Origin: Paenibacillus aurantius
GTDB lineage: Bacteria > Bacillota > Bacilli > Paenibacillales > NBRC-103111
Length of the DNA: 64,000 nucleotides
Direction: 5' to 3'
NCBI RefSeq assembly: GCF_032268605.1
Contig: NZ_CP130318.1
Span: 2,700,001 to 2,764,000 of the forward strand
The notes beneath the pieces are model-generated. The model had not been told where the DNA came from. It searched no databases and saw only the letters and a program-made list of their open reading frames with translations. The stretch's first letter is position 1. Each line of letters starts with the position of its first letter. The position numbers and the translations under genes are program-made. Below are positions 57,039-64,000 of this stretch, one piece after another.

Positions 57039-57935
57039 GTGTTTGAGTTGGGCCAGCAGCTTAAGAAAGCCAGATTGGACAAAGGCATTTCCATGGAAGA
57101 CTTGCAGGAAACCACCAAGATCCGTAAACGATACCTGGAAGCAATTGAGGAAGGGAACTTCAAGGACCTTCCCGGAAATTTCTATGTCCGCGCCTTCATC
57201 AAGAGCTACGCAGAGGCCGTAGGCCTGGATCCCAGTGAAGTGCTTAGCATGTACAAGAACGTTATTCCTGCCACCGCACCGGAAACGGTCAGCGAGCCGC
57301 TCCGGCGAAACCGAACCCCGGCCAAATCCGCCATCAAATGGAACGTTTGGGCTACGGGCGTCATTTTATGGGCCTTCTTCATTCTTATAGCCGTTATCCT
57401 GTATTACGTGCTAAGTCATAATGCCTCCGGCGGTGGCACCAAATTTACCGAAGAAGAAACCAAGCGGCTCACGGAGAAGACCCCTTCGTCCACATCCAAA
57501 GCAGCCGGAACAGGCGATAACCCTCAGGCGGCTTCGTCTTCTACACCTACGCCTGCACCAACTCCAACTCCAACGCCTACCCCGGTACCGGAGGTTAAGC
57601 TGGTCAAAACGGAGGATGGAGTCGACTATTACGCGGTGACCCAAGGCCCCGTTCAAATTCAGCTAACCGTGACGGGCGATGAATGCTATTACAAGCTCGA
57701 TAAGGTGGAAAACAACAAAAGAACGATGATCGAACAGGGACAGCCTAAGAAAGGGCAAACGAAGACGTGGACCCAGGCACAATCGACCTTCCTGCTGCTC
57801 GGCAAAGCCAACGCCGTCGAGTTAAAGGTGAATGGAACGGTTGTTAATGTGGGAGAAGCCCCCAATCCGAAGCGGTTCCAATTTGATCCGGGAGGAGCAC
57901 CGTTACCTTCGGGATCCCCGGCCACCGTTCAATAA
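57039..57935 (+). CDS. rodZ: Cell-shape protein RodZ (YmfM-like)
   Basis: RodZ links MreB to the elongation machinery. The 298 residues have an N-terminal helix-turn-helix (LGQQLKKARLDKGISMEDLQETTKIRKRYLEAIEEG), one membrane segment (about 105-127), a threonine/proline-rich linker (TPTPAPTPTPTPTP, about 172-186) and a C-terminal DUF4115-type beta domain. GTG 57039 follows AGGGGGTG. It lies directly upstream of yajQ and near pgsA, as in many Firmicutes. Confidence 0.92.
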   Translation: MFELGQQLKKARLDKGISMEDLQETTKIRKRYLEAIEEGNFKDLPGNFYVRAFIKSYAEAVGLDPSEVLSMYKNVIPATAPETVSEPLRRNRTPAKSAIKWNVWATGVILWAFFILIAVILYYVLSHNASGGGTKFTEEETKRLTEKTPSSTSKAAGTGDNPQAASSSTPTPAPTPTPTPTPVPEVKLVKTEDGVDYYAVTQGPVQIQLTVTGDECYYKLDKVENNKRTMIEQGQPKKGQTKTWTQAQSTFLLLGKANAVELKVNGTVVNVGEAPNPKRFQFDPGGAPLPSGSPATVQ

Positions 57936-57959
57936 CAATAAGGGAAAGGATGAGGGCAC

Positions 57960-58451
57960 ATGGCAAACGATAACTCCTTTGACATCACTTCAAAAATCGA
58001 TATGCAGGAACTGAACAATGCAATCAACCAAGCCGAGAAGGAAATCGAAACCCGCTTTGACTTTAAAGGAAGCAAGAGCAGCATCAAGCTGGAAAAAGAC
58101 GAGCTCGTGCTGATTTCGGACGATGAATTCAAGCTGCAGAATGTCATCGATATCGTTCAATCCAAGATGGCCAAGCGGGGGATTTCCCTCAAAAATCTGC
58201 AGTACGGAAAGGTGGAGCCCGCCTCATCCGGTACGGTCCGGCAGAAGGTCACCCTCAAGCAGGGAATCGACCAGGACATGGCCAAGAAGATCAATGTCAT
58301 GATTCGTGACTCGAAGCTGAAAGTATCCAGTCAGATTCAAGGAGACCAGATCCGGGTTTCGGGCAAGAGCCGGGATGATCTTCAGAAGGCCATCCAGCTG
58401 ATCAAGCAGGCCGATCTGCCGCTGGAGCTTCAATTCTCGAATTTCCGCTAA
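57960..58451 (+). CDS. yajQ: YajQ-family nucleotide-binding protein
   Basis: A 163-residue YajQ-family protein. YajQ proteins bind nucleotides; some homologues have been reported to bind cyclic di-GMP. The protein shows [34 protein letters not shown] and the C-terminal [36 protein letters not shown] 57960 follows GGAAAGGATGAGGG. It is absent from this place in B. subtilis. A hairpin follows. Confidence 0.9.
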   Translation: MANDNSFDITSKIDMQELNNAINQAEKEIETRFDFKGSKSSIKLEKDELVLISDDEFKLQNVIDIVQSKMAKRGISLKNLQYGKVEPASSGTVRQKVTLKQGIDQDMAKKINVMIRDSKLKVSSQIQGDQIRVSGKSRDDLQKAIQLIKQADLPLELQFSNFR

Positions 58452-58469
58452 ACGGCATCCCCCCTCCAA

Positions 58470-58519
58470 CCCCTTGATTTCAGCGGCTTCCGGCCCTGTG
58501 GATCAAGGGGTTGTCCATT
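58470..58519 (+). terminator. Likely terminator after yajQ
   Basis: CCCCTTGAT at 58470-58478 pairs with ATCAAGGGG at 58502-58510, followed by TTGTCCATTTT. The loop of 23 bases is large and the T run is broken, so efficiency may be modest. Confidence 0.6.
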
Positions 58520-58548
58520 TTGACACTCCAATATCGTTGTATTATACT
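58520..58548 (+). promoter_or_regulatory. Sigma-A-type promoter for rimO
   Basis: TTGACA at 58520-58525 and TATACT at 58543-58548, 17 bases apart: a perfect -35 and near-perfect -10, about 35 bases before ATG 58585. Confidence 0.85.
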
Positions 58549-58584
58549 TGTTAAGGATGAACGGAACGTATTGGAGGCTTACGG

Positions 58585-59913
58585 ATGACAGAGAAGATTA
58601 AAGTGGTTACATTGGGGTGCGAGAAGAACCTGGTTGATTCCGAAATCATGTCAGGTTTGGTGCACGAGCGGGGGTATTCCCTTGTCGACAGCAAGGAAGA
58701 AGCCACGGTTATTATCGTTAATACATGCGGATTTATAGATGCAGCCAAGGAAGAGTCCGTCAACACCATTCTCGATATGGCGGAACTGAAGGAAACGGCG
58801 AACCTGAAAGCCTTGATCGTGTCCGGCTGTCTGACCCAGCGGTACAAGGAAGAGCTCATGAAGGAAATGCCGGAGATTGACGGAATTGTAGGGACCGGGG
58901 ATTTTCACAACATCAATGCTATCATTGACGAAGCTTTGGTCGGCAAGAAACCTGTCGCCGTCGGCAATCCTATCTTCAACTACGAGCAGGCGCTGCCTAG
59001 ACGGATGGCGACTCCGCGCTACTCCGCCTATGTCAAAATAGCCGAAGGCTGCGACAACAACTGCACCTTCTGCAGCATTCCCATCATGAGAGGAAAGTTC
59101 CGCAGCCGCAGCGTGGAATCGATTCTCGGCGAAGTGGCCCAGCTGGCCTCCCAAGGCGTAAAGGAAATCAGTCTGATCGCCCAGGATTCCACGAACTACG
59201 GAACCGATCTGTACGAGCAGTTCATGCTACCCGCGCTTCTTAACAAGGTTAGTGAAGTTCCGGGAATTGAGTGGGTGAGGCTTCATTACGCCTATCCGGG
59301 CTTCTTTACGGACGAGCTGATTGAAACCATTGCCACGAATCCTAAAGTATGCAAGTACATCGACATGCCGCTTCAGCACAGTGAAGATTCCATTCTGAAG
59401 AGAATGAGAAGACCGGGCCGCCAGCGGGATACCCGGGAGCTGGTCCGCAAAATTCGCGAAAGAATCCCTAACGTTTCGCTTAGAACTTCCCTTATCGTCG
59501 GGTTTCCCGGTGAAACGGAAGAGGACTTCGCGAATCTGGTGGAGTTCGTGCGTGAAATCAAGTTCGACCGCTTGGGAGTTTTCACCTACAGCCAAGAACA
59601 GGATACGCCGGCCTCCCGCCTTCCGGATCAGGTTCCGGATGACGTAAAGGAATTCCGGGCGAATACCCTGATGGAAGTCCAGCGTGAGATTGCAAACGAA
59701 CGCAACGGCTTGCGCATCGGCCAGGATTTGGACGTGCTTATTGAGCGCTATGACGGCCGCAACGATGTGTATATCGGGCGTTCCCAATTTGATGCGCCGG
59801 AGATCGACGGGGAAGTATTCGTCAGCGGCTGCAAGGCGAATATCGGAGAAATTACCAAGGTCAGAATTACGCATTCCTTTGAATTTGATCTGTCAGGGGA
59901 GGAAATCGCATGA
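58585..59913 (+). CDS. rimO: Ribosomal protein S12 methylthiotransferase RimO
   Basis: RimO adds a methylthio group to an aspartate of ribosomal protein S12. The 442 residues contain the N-terminal UPF0004 domain with cysteines in VTLGCEKNLVDSE, NTCGFID and SGCLTQRY, the radical SAM motif CDNNCTFCSIP (about residue 155), and a C-terminal TRAM domain. MiaB or MtaB are alternatives, but ECKNxxDSE-type start and length favour RimO. B. subtilis has no clear RimO here. A GGAGG site precedes ATG 58585. The stop overlaps pgsA by four bases. Confidence 0.88.
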   Translation: MTEKIKVVTLGCEKNLVDSEIMSGLVHERGYSLVDSKEEATVIIVNTCGFIDAAKEESVNTILDMAELKETANLKALIVSGCLTQRYKEELMKEMPEIDGIVGTGDFHNINAIIDEALVGKKPVAVGNPIFNYEQALPRRMATPRYSAYVKIAEGCDNNCTFCSIPIMRGKFRSRSVESILGEVAQLASQGVKEISLIAQDSTNYGTDLYEQFMLPALLNKVSEVPGIEWVRLHYAYPGFFTDELIETIATNPKVCKYIDMPLQHSEDSILKRMRRPGRQRDTRELVRKIRERIPNVSLRTSLIVGFPGETEEDFANLVEFVREIKFDRLGVFTYSQEQDTPASRLPDQVPDDVKEFRANTLMEVQREIANERNGLRIGQDLDVLIERYDGRNDVYIGRSQFDAPEIDGEVFVSGCKANIGEITKVRITHSFEFDLSGEEIA

Positions 59914-60491
59914 ACCTGGCCAACCGGATAACGGTGGCCAGAATTTTGCTGGTCCCCGTCATCATTTTCTTTCTGCTGGTGAAAGTGAAATTCCCTGACA
60001 TTAAGCTGCAGGAGTTCAGCATTACTTATAACCAGATTATTGCCGCCCTGATCTTTATTGTCGCCGCAAGCACGGACAGTCTGGACGGCTACATAGCCCG
60101 GAAACGGAAGCTCGTGACGAACCTAGGCAAGCTGCTTGATCCGTTGGCGGACAAGCTTCTGGTGTCGGCGGTACTCGTTTCGTTGGTGGAAATGAACAAG
60201 CTCAGCGCTTGGATCGTCATCGTCATCATCAGCCGGGAATTTGCAGTGACCGGTTTGCGCCAAATTGCGCTGCTTGAGGGGATCGTCATGGCGGCGGACA
60301 AGTGGGGCAAATGGAAAACGGCCGTACAGATCACGGCGATCATTTCCCTTCTGCTGAACAATTTTCCTTTTAACTTCATCGACTTCCCGTTTGACCAGGT
60401 GGTCAGCTGGCTGGCGGCGATCATTACGCTTTACTCCGGCTACGTCTATTTTATTAAAAACAAGCATGTCATCAACTATGACAACATCTAA
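59910..60491 (+). CDS. pgsA: CDP-diacylglycerol-glycerol-3-phosphate 3-phosphatidyltransferase
   Basis: PgsA makes phosphatidylglycerol phosphate from CDP-diacylglycerol, the product of cdsA at 17384. The 193 residues are an integral membrane protein with the CDP-alcohol transferase signature DSLDGYIARKRKLVTNLGKLLDPLADK, including the conserved D/G/A/R and final Asp residues. ATG 59910 overlaps rimO. It is followed by a strong terminator. Confidence 0.95.
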   Translation: MNLANRITVARILLVPVIIFFLLVKVKFPDIKLQEFSITYNQIIAALIFIVAASTDSLDGYIARKRKLVTNLGKLLDPLADKLLVSAVLVSLVEMNKLSAWIVIVIISREFAVTGLRQIALLEGIVMAADKWGKWKTAVQITAIISLLLNNFPFNFIDFPFDQVVSWLAAIITLYSGYVYFIKNKHVINYDNI

Positions 60492-60519
60492 AACAGTAGG
60501 GGACACCCTATTGTTTTTT
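60490..60519 (+). terminator. Terminator after pgsA
   Basis: AAACAGTAGGG pairs with CCCTATTGTTT (one G-U pair, loop GACA), followed by a T run, about two bases after the stop codon. Confidence 0.9.
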
Positions 60520-60558
60520 ATTCCCCCCATAAGGGCTTAGGAAAAAGGAGATGGCGGT

Positions 60559-61818
60559 ATGAGAGCGGAAATCATTGCAGTGGGAACGGAGCTGCTGCTG
60601 GGCCAAATTGTCAATTCCAATGCCCAATTTCTGTCCAGGCAGTGTGCTGGGATCGGGGTGGATGTTTATTTTCAGACGGTCGTCGGAGATAACGCCGGCC
60701 GGATCCGGGACGCTTTGGAGCTGGCCAAATCCCGGGCGGACTTGATTATCTGCACGGGGGGACTCGGGCCAACCCAGGATGATCTGACCAAAGAGGTGCT
60801 GGCGGTTTACCTTACCCGCAAGCAGCATATCCAGGAAGAAGCCATGAACAAAATCCGCAGTCTTTTTGAAGCACGAGGAGCGGAAATGGTGGAGAGCAAT
60901 ATCAAGCAGGCGATTGTTTTGGAAGGGAGCGACCCTCTTCCGAACGAAACGGGCTTGGCGGTGGGGGTGGCCTTAACCCAGAATGGGACTCACTACATGC
61001 TGCTCCCCGGGCCTCCGAAGGAAATGAAGCCGATGTTCGAGAAGCATGGGATTCCCTGGATCCGCAAGCGAATGACCGATGAGACCCCTTTGTATTCCAG
61101 AATGCTAAAATTCGCGGGAATCGGCGAATCCAATTTGGAGCATGCTCTTCTGGATCTTATCGAAGGCCAGCAGGATCCGACCATCGCGCCTTACGCCAAA
61201 GAAGGCGAAGTGACCATCCGTCTCACTACCCGTGCCGCCAGTGAGCAGGAGGCATGGGCCAAAATAAAGCCGGCCCAGCAGGAAATTGAGAAGCGGGTGG
61301 GACGTCACTTGTATGCGGAAGAGGACATACCGATCGAGCAGGCCGTATTCCGGATTCTCCGCTCCCGGGAGCGGACCCTTTCGGCCGCCGAAAGTTGCAC
61401 AGGGGGCTTGTTCAGCGATATGTTCACCGACATTCCGGAGAGCTCGACCGTCTTCAAGGGCAGTATTGTCAGCTATACGAATGAGGTCAAGCATAATGTC
61501 CTGAAGGTACCGCTGGAGCTGTTGGAGGGAGAGCATGCACCGGGAGCGGTAAGTGAGGAAACGGCTGCGGCTATGGCCGCCGGGGCAATGGAGGCAACCG
61601 GAAGTGATTATGCCGCAGCCATAACCGGTGTAGCGGGACCCGGTCCCTCGGAAGGCAAGCCGGTTGGTCTCGTCTTTCTGGGCATTGCCGAAAGGAACAA
61701 GCCGGCCAAGGTAATCCGGATCCAGGCTTCCGGCAATCGGGAATCTATCAAATGGAGAGCGGCTAAGGCGGCGTATTACCACCTGTGGCTTACTTTGACA
61801 GAGGCCCCGAATCCGTAA
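60559..61818 (+). CDS. cinA: CinA-family competence/damage-inducible protein
   Basis: CinA combines an N-terminal MoCF-like domain (AEIIAVGTELLLGQIVNSNAQFLS, ICTGGLGPTQDDLTKEVLA) and a C-terminal nicotinamide nucleotide amidohydrolase domain (SAAESCTGGLFSDMFTDIPESSTVFKGSIVSY, AAITGVAGPGPSEGKPVGLV). The 419 residues are full length. In many Firmicutes cinA lies just before recA, as here. ATG 60559 follows AAAAAGGAGATGG. The MoCF-type aspartate-rich loop around GPTQDD is intact. Confidence 0.94.
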   Translation: MRAEIIAVGTELLLGQIVNSNAQFLSRQCAGIGVDVYFQTVVGDNAGRIRDALELAKSRADLIICTGGLGPTQDDLTKEVLAVYLTRKQHIQEEAMNKIRSLFEARGAEMVESNIKQAIVLEGSDPLPNETGLAVGVALTQNGTHYMLLPGPPKEMKPMFEKHGIPWIRKRMTDETPLYSRMLKFAGIGESNLEHALLDLIEGQQDPTIAPYAKEGEVTIRLTTRAASEQEAWAKIKPAQQEIEKRVGRHLYAEEDIPIEQAVFRILRSRERTLSAAESCTGGLFSDMFTDIPESSTVFKGSIVSYTNEVKHNVLKVPLELLEGEHAPGAVSEETAAAMAAGAMEATGSDYAAAITGVAGPGPSEGKPVGLVFLGIAERNKPAKVIRIQASGNRESIKWRAAKAAYYHLWLTLTEAPNP

Positions 61819-61884
61819 TAGGCTGCACCGCATTGCCAGGACGAGAGAAATAGAGTAAAATAAGAGTATCCTTTTTAGCGGAAG

Positions 61885-61923
61885 AACCGCAGCGAAGTTA
61901 TCGACTTTGGCTGCGGTTTTTTG
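61885..61923 (+). terminator. Terminator after cinA
   Basis: AACCGCAGC at 61885-61893 pairs with GCTGCGGTT at 61910-61918, with an inner AAGT/ACTT stem, followed by T residues. It separates cinA from recA, whose own promoter follows. Confidence 0.85.
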
Positions 61924-61954
61924 TTGTCCTCTTGACCCGGCACGACCAAAAAAA

Positions 61955-61968
61955 CGAATGTATGTTCG
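61955..61968 (+). promoter_or_regulatory. LexA (DinR) box upstream of recA
   Basis: CGAATGTATGTTCG matches the Bacillus LexA consensus CGAAC-N4-GTTCG except for T in place of C at 61959. It lies upstream of the recA -35 box, so SOS repression of recA is expected. Confidence 0.85.
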
Positions 61969-61977
61969 AAAAAATGC

Positions 61978-62006
61978 TTGGCAAGCGGGAGGAAAAAGGG
62001 TAAAAT
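61978..62006 (+). promoter_or_regulatory. Sigma-A-type promoter for recA
   Basis: TTGGCA at 61978-61983 and TAAAAT at 62001-62006 with a 17-base spacer. The LexA box ends nine bases before the -35 box. Confidence 0.75.
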
Positions 62007-62037
62007 ATAAATATAAACGAAGAGGGAAGTGAGTCAT

Positions 62038-63084
62038 TTGTCAGATCGTCGTGCGGCATTAGAAATGGCTTTGCGTAACATCGAGAAGCAATTCGGCAAA
62101 GGTTCCATCATGAAGCTCGGTGAATCTACCCATATGAAGGTAGAGACAATTCCTAGCGGTTCCTTGGCTTTGGATATAGCATTAGGCATCGGGGGATTTC
62201 CCCGCGGGAGAATTATAGAAATCTACGGACCGGAATCTTCCGGTAAGACGACGGTGGCTCTGCATGCGATCGCGGAAGTTCAGAAGACGGGTGGACAAGC
62301 GGCGTTTATCGACGCCGAGCATGCTTTGGACCCTGTCTATGCCCGGAAGCTAGGCATTAACATTGATGAGCTCCTCCTTTCCCAGCCGGATACCGGAGAA
62401 CAGGCTCTTGAAATTGCGGAAGCTCTAGTGCGAAGCGGAGCGGTGGACATTATTGTCATTGATTCGGTTGCGGCTCTCGTACCGAAAGCCGAGATCGAAG
62501 GGGATATGGGAGATTCTCACGTCGGCCTGCAGGCCCGTCTCATGTCTCAGGCATTGCGTAAGCTGTCCGGTGCGATCAACAAATCCAAGGTTATCGCCAT
62601 CTTTATCAACCAGCTTCGCGAGAAGGTTGGGGTTATGTTCGGTAACCCGGAAGTTACCCCAGGAGGACGTGCCCTTAAGTTCTATTCCTCTGTCCGCCTT
62701 GAAGTGCGCCGGGTAGAGACCATCAAGCAGGGCAATGATATGATCGGGAACCGTACGAAGATCAAGGTTGTTAAGAATAAGGTTGCTCCTCCGTTCAAAC
62801 AAGCCGACATCGACATCATGTACGGAGAAGGCATTTCGAGGGAAGGCAGCATCGTCGATATCGGAACCGAGATGGATATCGTCGACAAGAGCGGCGCCTG
62901 GTATTCCTTCGAGGGCGAACGCCTCGGACAAGGACGCGAGAACGCCAAGCAGTTCTTGAAGGAGAACCCTCACATCGCCGATAACATTGAGAAGAAGATA
63001 CGGGAATCCAGCAATCTGGTTGCGGTTGTGACCGAAGACACCGAGGAAGAGGAAGACGAGGATTTGCTGCTTAGCTTGGAATAA
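62038..63084 (+). CDS. recA: Recombinase RecA
   Basis: RecA is the DNA strand-exchange and SOS co-protease ATPase. The 348 residues (from TTG 62038) match B. subtilis RecA in length and start [28 protein letters not shown]. Walker A is GPESSGKTT (about 65-73), Walker B is [10 protein letters not shown], with the L1/L2 DNA-binding regions and a C-terminal acidic tail. GTG 62029 is an alternative but sits on the GAGGGAAG site itself. Followed by a terminator and recX. Confidence 0.97.
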   Translation: MSDRRAALEMALRNIEKQFGKGSIMKLGESTHMKVETIPSGSLALDIALGIGGFPRGRIIEIYGPESSGKTTVALHAIAEVQKTGGQAAFIDAEHALDPVYARKLGINIDELLLSQPDTGEQALEIAEALVRSGAVDIIVIDSVAALVPKAEIEGDMGDSHVGLQARLMSQALRKLSGAINKSKVIAIFINQLREKVGVMFGNPEVTPGGRALKFYSSVRLEVRRVETIKQGNDMIGNRTKIKVVKNKVAPPFKQADIDIMYGEGISREGSIVDIGTEMDIVDKSGAWYSFEGERLGQGRENAKQFLKENPHIADNIEKKIRESSNLVAVVTEDTEEEEDEDLLLSLE

Positions 63085-63093
63085 TTATACAAC

Positions 63094-63125
63094 CAGCCGC
63101 GCCTACCAGGTGCGGCTTTTTTGGA
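63094..63125 (+). terminator. Terminator after recA
   Basis: AGCCGCGCCT pairs with AGGTGCGGCT (one G-U pair, loop ACC) at about 63094-63116, then a T run. recX follows 85 bases later, so recX may depend on read-through or its own weak promoter. Confidence 0.9.
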
Positions 63126-63208
63126 ATTTGCTCACCTAACCCGAAGGCAGGAAGGGTTGGTGAAAGTCTCATTCCTAATGGCTGCCAGGAGCCCGGAAAG
63201 GAGAGAGT

Positions 63209-63865
63209 ATGAAAGCATCGGAAGAATCGACAGTTACCCGGGTCGACAAACAGAAAAGAAACAAGCACCGGTATAACGTTCACTTGGATGGGGAATATGC
63301 CTTCTCCGTGCATGAGGACCTGCTTATCAAATACCGCCTCCTTAAGGGAGAGGTCGTAAACAAAGAACAGCTTCAAACCATACTGGAGGAAGACGAGAAA
63401 CACCGTGCCTACCTCGATGCCATCCGGTTTATTGGGGTTCGGCCACGATCGGTAAAGGAAGTCAAGCTCAAGCTGAAACAGCGGGGGTACGAACCGCCTC
63501 TAATTCAGGGAACGGTTGACAAGCTGCTGGATCAGAACTACTTGGACGATACCCAATTCGCGAAGATGTGGGCGGAACAGCGAGTAACCTTCAACAAGAA
63601 AGGGAAGAAATGGATTCAAGCCGAGCTCGCCCAGAAAGGAATCGACCGCAGCAAAATTCAAGAAGCTGTCGAGGGAATTGGGGAGGAAGAGGAGTTGACC
63701 AGCGCTGAAGACCTGGCCCGCAAAAAATGGCCTACGTTATCCGGGGAGGAATACGAGAAGAAGCGGAAACTGTATGCTTTTCTCATGAGGAGAGGGTATA
63801 CCCCCTCCATCGTAGGAGAGGCCGTCAAACGGATAACAGGAGAGAGTATAGAGGAATTTGATTGA
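63209..63865 (+). CDS. recX: Recombination regulator RecX
   Basis: RecX binds RecA filaments and modulates strand exchange. The 218-residue protein is mostly helical with tandem three-helix repeats; visible blocks are AYLDAIRFIGVRPRSVKEVKLKLKQRGYEPPLIQGTVDKLLDQNYLDDTQFA and KWIQAELAQKGIDRSKIQEAVE. AAAGGAGAG precedes ATG 63209. The recA-recX pairing is common in bacteria but not the B. subtilis arrangement. It is followed by a short AT-rich region to the window edge. Confidence 0.9.
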   Translation: MKASEESTVTRVDKQKRNKHRYNVHLDGEYAFSVHEDLLIKYRLLKGEVVNKEQLQTILEEDEKHRAYLDAIRFIGVRPRSVKEVKLKLKQRGYEPPLIQGTVDKLLDQNYLDDTQFAKMWAEQRVTFNKKGKKWIQAELAQKGIDRSKIQEAVEGIGEEEELTSAEDLARKKWPTLSGEEYEKKRKLYAFLMRRGYTPSIVGEAVKRITGESIEEFD

Positions 63866-63871
63866 ATTAGA

Positions 63872-63909
63872 TTAACGTCGTTAACCTATTATTTAATGAT
63901 ATTAATCAT
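63872..63909 (+). repeat. AT-rich inverted repeats after recX
   Basis: TTAACG/CGTTAA arms form a perfect 13-bp palindrome at 63872-63884, and ATGAT/ATCAT arms flank four bases at 63896-63909. No T run follows, so they are not a terminator; they may be an operator before the next gene. Confidence 0.4.
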
Positions 63910-63958
63910 ATTCCTGTTCTCTCCATGGGGATGCCTGCCAGTTCCATTAGTCACAAGC

Positions 63959-63988
63959 TTGACAATATTCTTCGACAAAAGATAAAAT
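63959..63988 (+). promoter_or_regulatory. Sigma-A-type promoter at the right edge (probably rny)
   Basis: TTGACA at 63959-63964 and TAAAAT at 63983-63988, 18 bases apart. The next gene is outside the window; in Bacillus relatives the gene after recA is rny (RNase Y), which is an inference from known order. Confidence 0.75.
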
Positions 63989-64000
63989 AAATTTTGTATA

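Overview
The window looks like a stretch of core chromosome from an endospore-forming, flagellated Firmicute, most probably a Paenibacillaceae member (Paenibacillus or a close relative). The evidence is gene order and content: it follows the flhB-to-recA arc of Bacillus subtilis almost step by step, but with a higher-GC sequence, many TTG/GTG starts, strong AGGAGG-type ribosome sites, an archaeal/eukaryotic-type prolyl-tRNA synthetase, a rimO gene and a recA-recX pair. Nearly every gene is on the + strand, coding density is very high, and no gap longer than about 300 bases lacks a gene. I saw no tRNA or rRNA gene, insertion sequence, prophage or CRISPR array.

Layout. (1) 1-13490: 3' end of the fla/che operon: flhB (5' end outside the window), flhA, flhF, flhG, cheB, cheA, cheW, cheC, cheD, a small unknown membrane protein, sigD, a FapA/DUF342 protein, a SwrB-like protein and a small MltG-like membrane protein, closed by a strong terminator. 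(2) 13500-16530: rpsB, tsf, pyrH, frr. (3) 16595-22345: uppS, cdsA, dxr, rasP, proS (undecaprenyl and phospholipid precursors, isoprenoids, regulated intramembrane proteolysis, tRNA charging). (4) 22579-26907: polC, replicative polymerase. (5) 26930-35735: the translation operon rimP-nusA-ylxR-ylxQ-infB-rbfA-nrnA-truB-ribF, then rpsO with its own promoter. (6) 35826-45915: pnp, ylxY-like deacetylase, M16 peptidase mlpA, dut, dipicolinate synthase dpaA-dpaB, asd, dapG, dapA; aspartate semialdehyde made by DapG/Asd feeds DapA, and its product feeds both diaminopimelate and DpaAB spore dipicolinate. (7) 45940-52376: rnjB, tepA, ylzJ, spoIIIE/ftsK and a SleB-type cortex hydrolase. (8) 52380-58520: ymfF, ymfH, ymfI (linked to EF-P modification), DUF3243, DUF3388, rodZ, yajQ. 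(9) 58520-64000: rimO, pgsA, cinA, recA (LexA box), recX, and a promoter at the right edge that probably serves rny outside the window.

I found no clearly new multi-gene system. The best leads are small: three uncharacterised membrane or motility proteins around sigD; a nested palindrome over the spoIIIE promoter; structured leaders before rimP, rpsO and rpsB; a sigma-K-like promoter before dpaA; a deacetylase with an altered first motif; and an ACT-like plus P-loop-like DUF3388 protein. Start codons were moved from the longest reading frame wherever a ribosome binding site and family alignment from memory favoured a shorter product.
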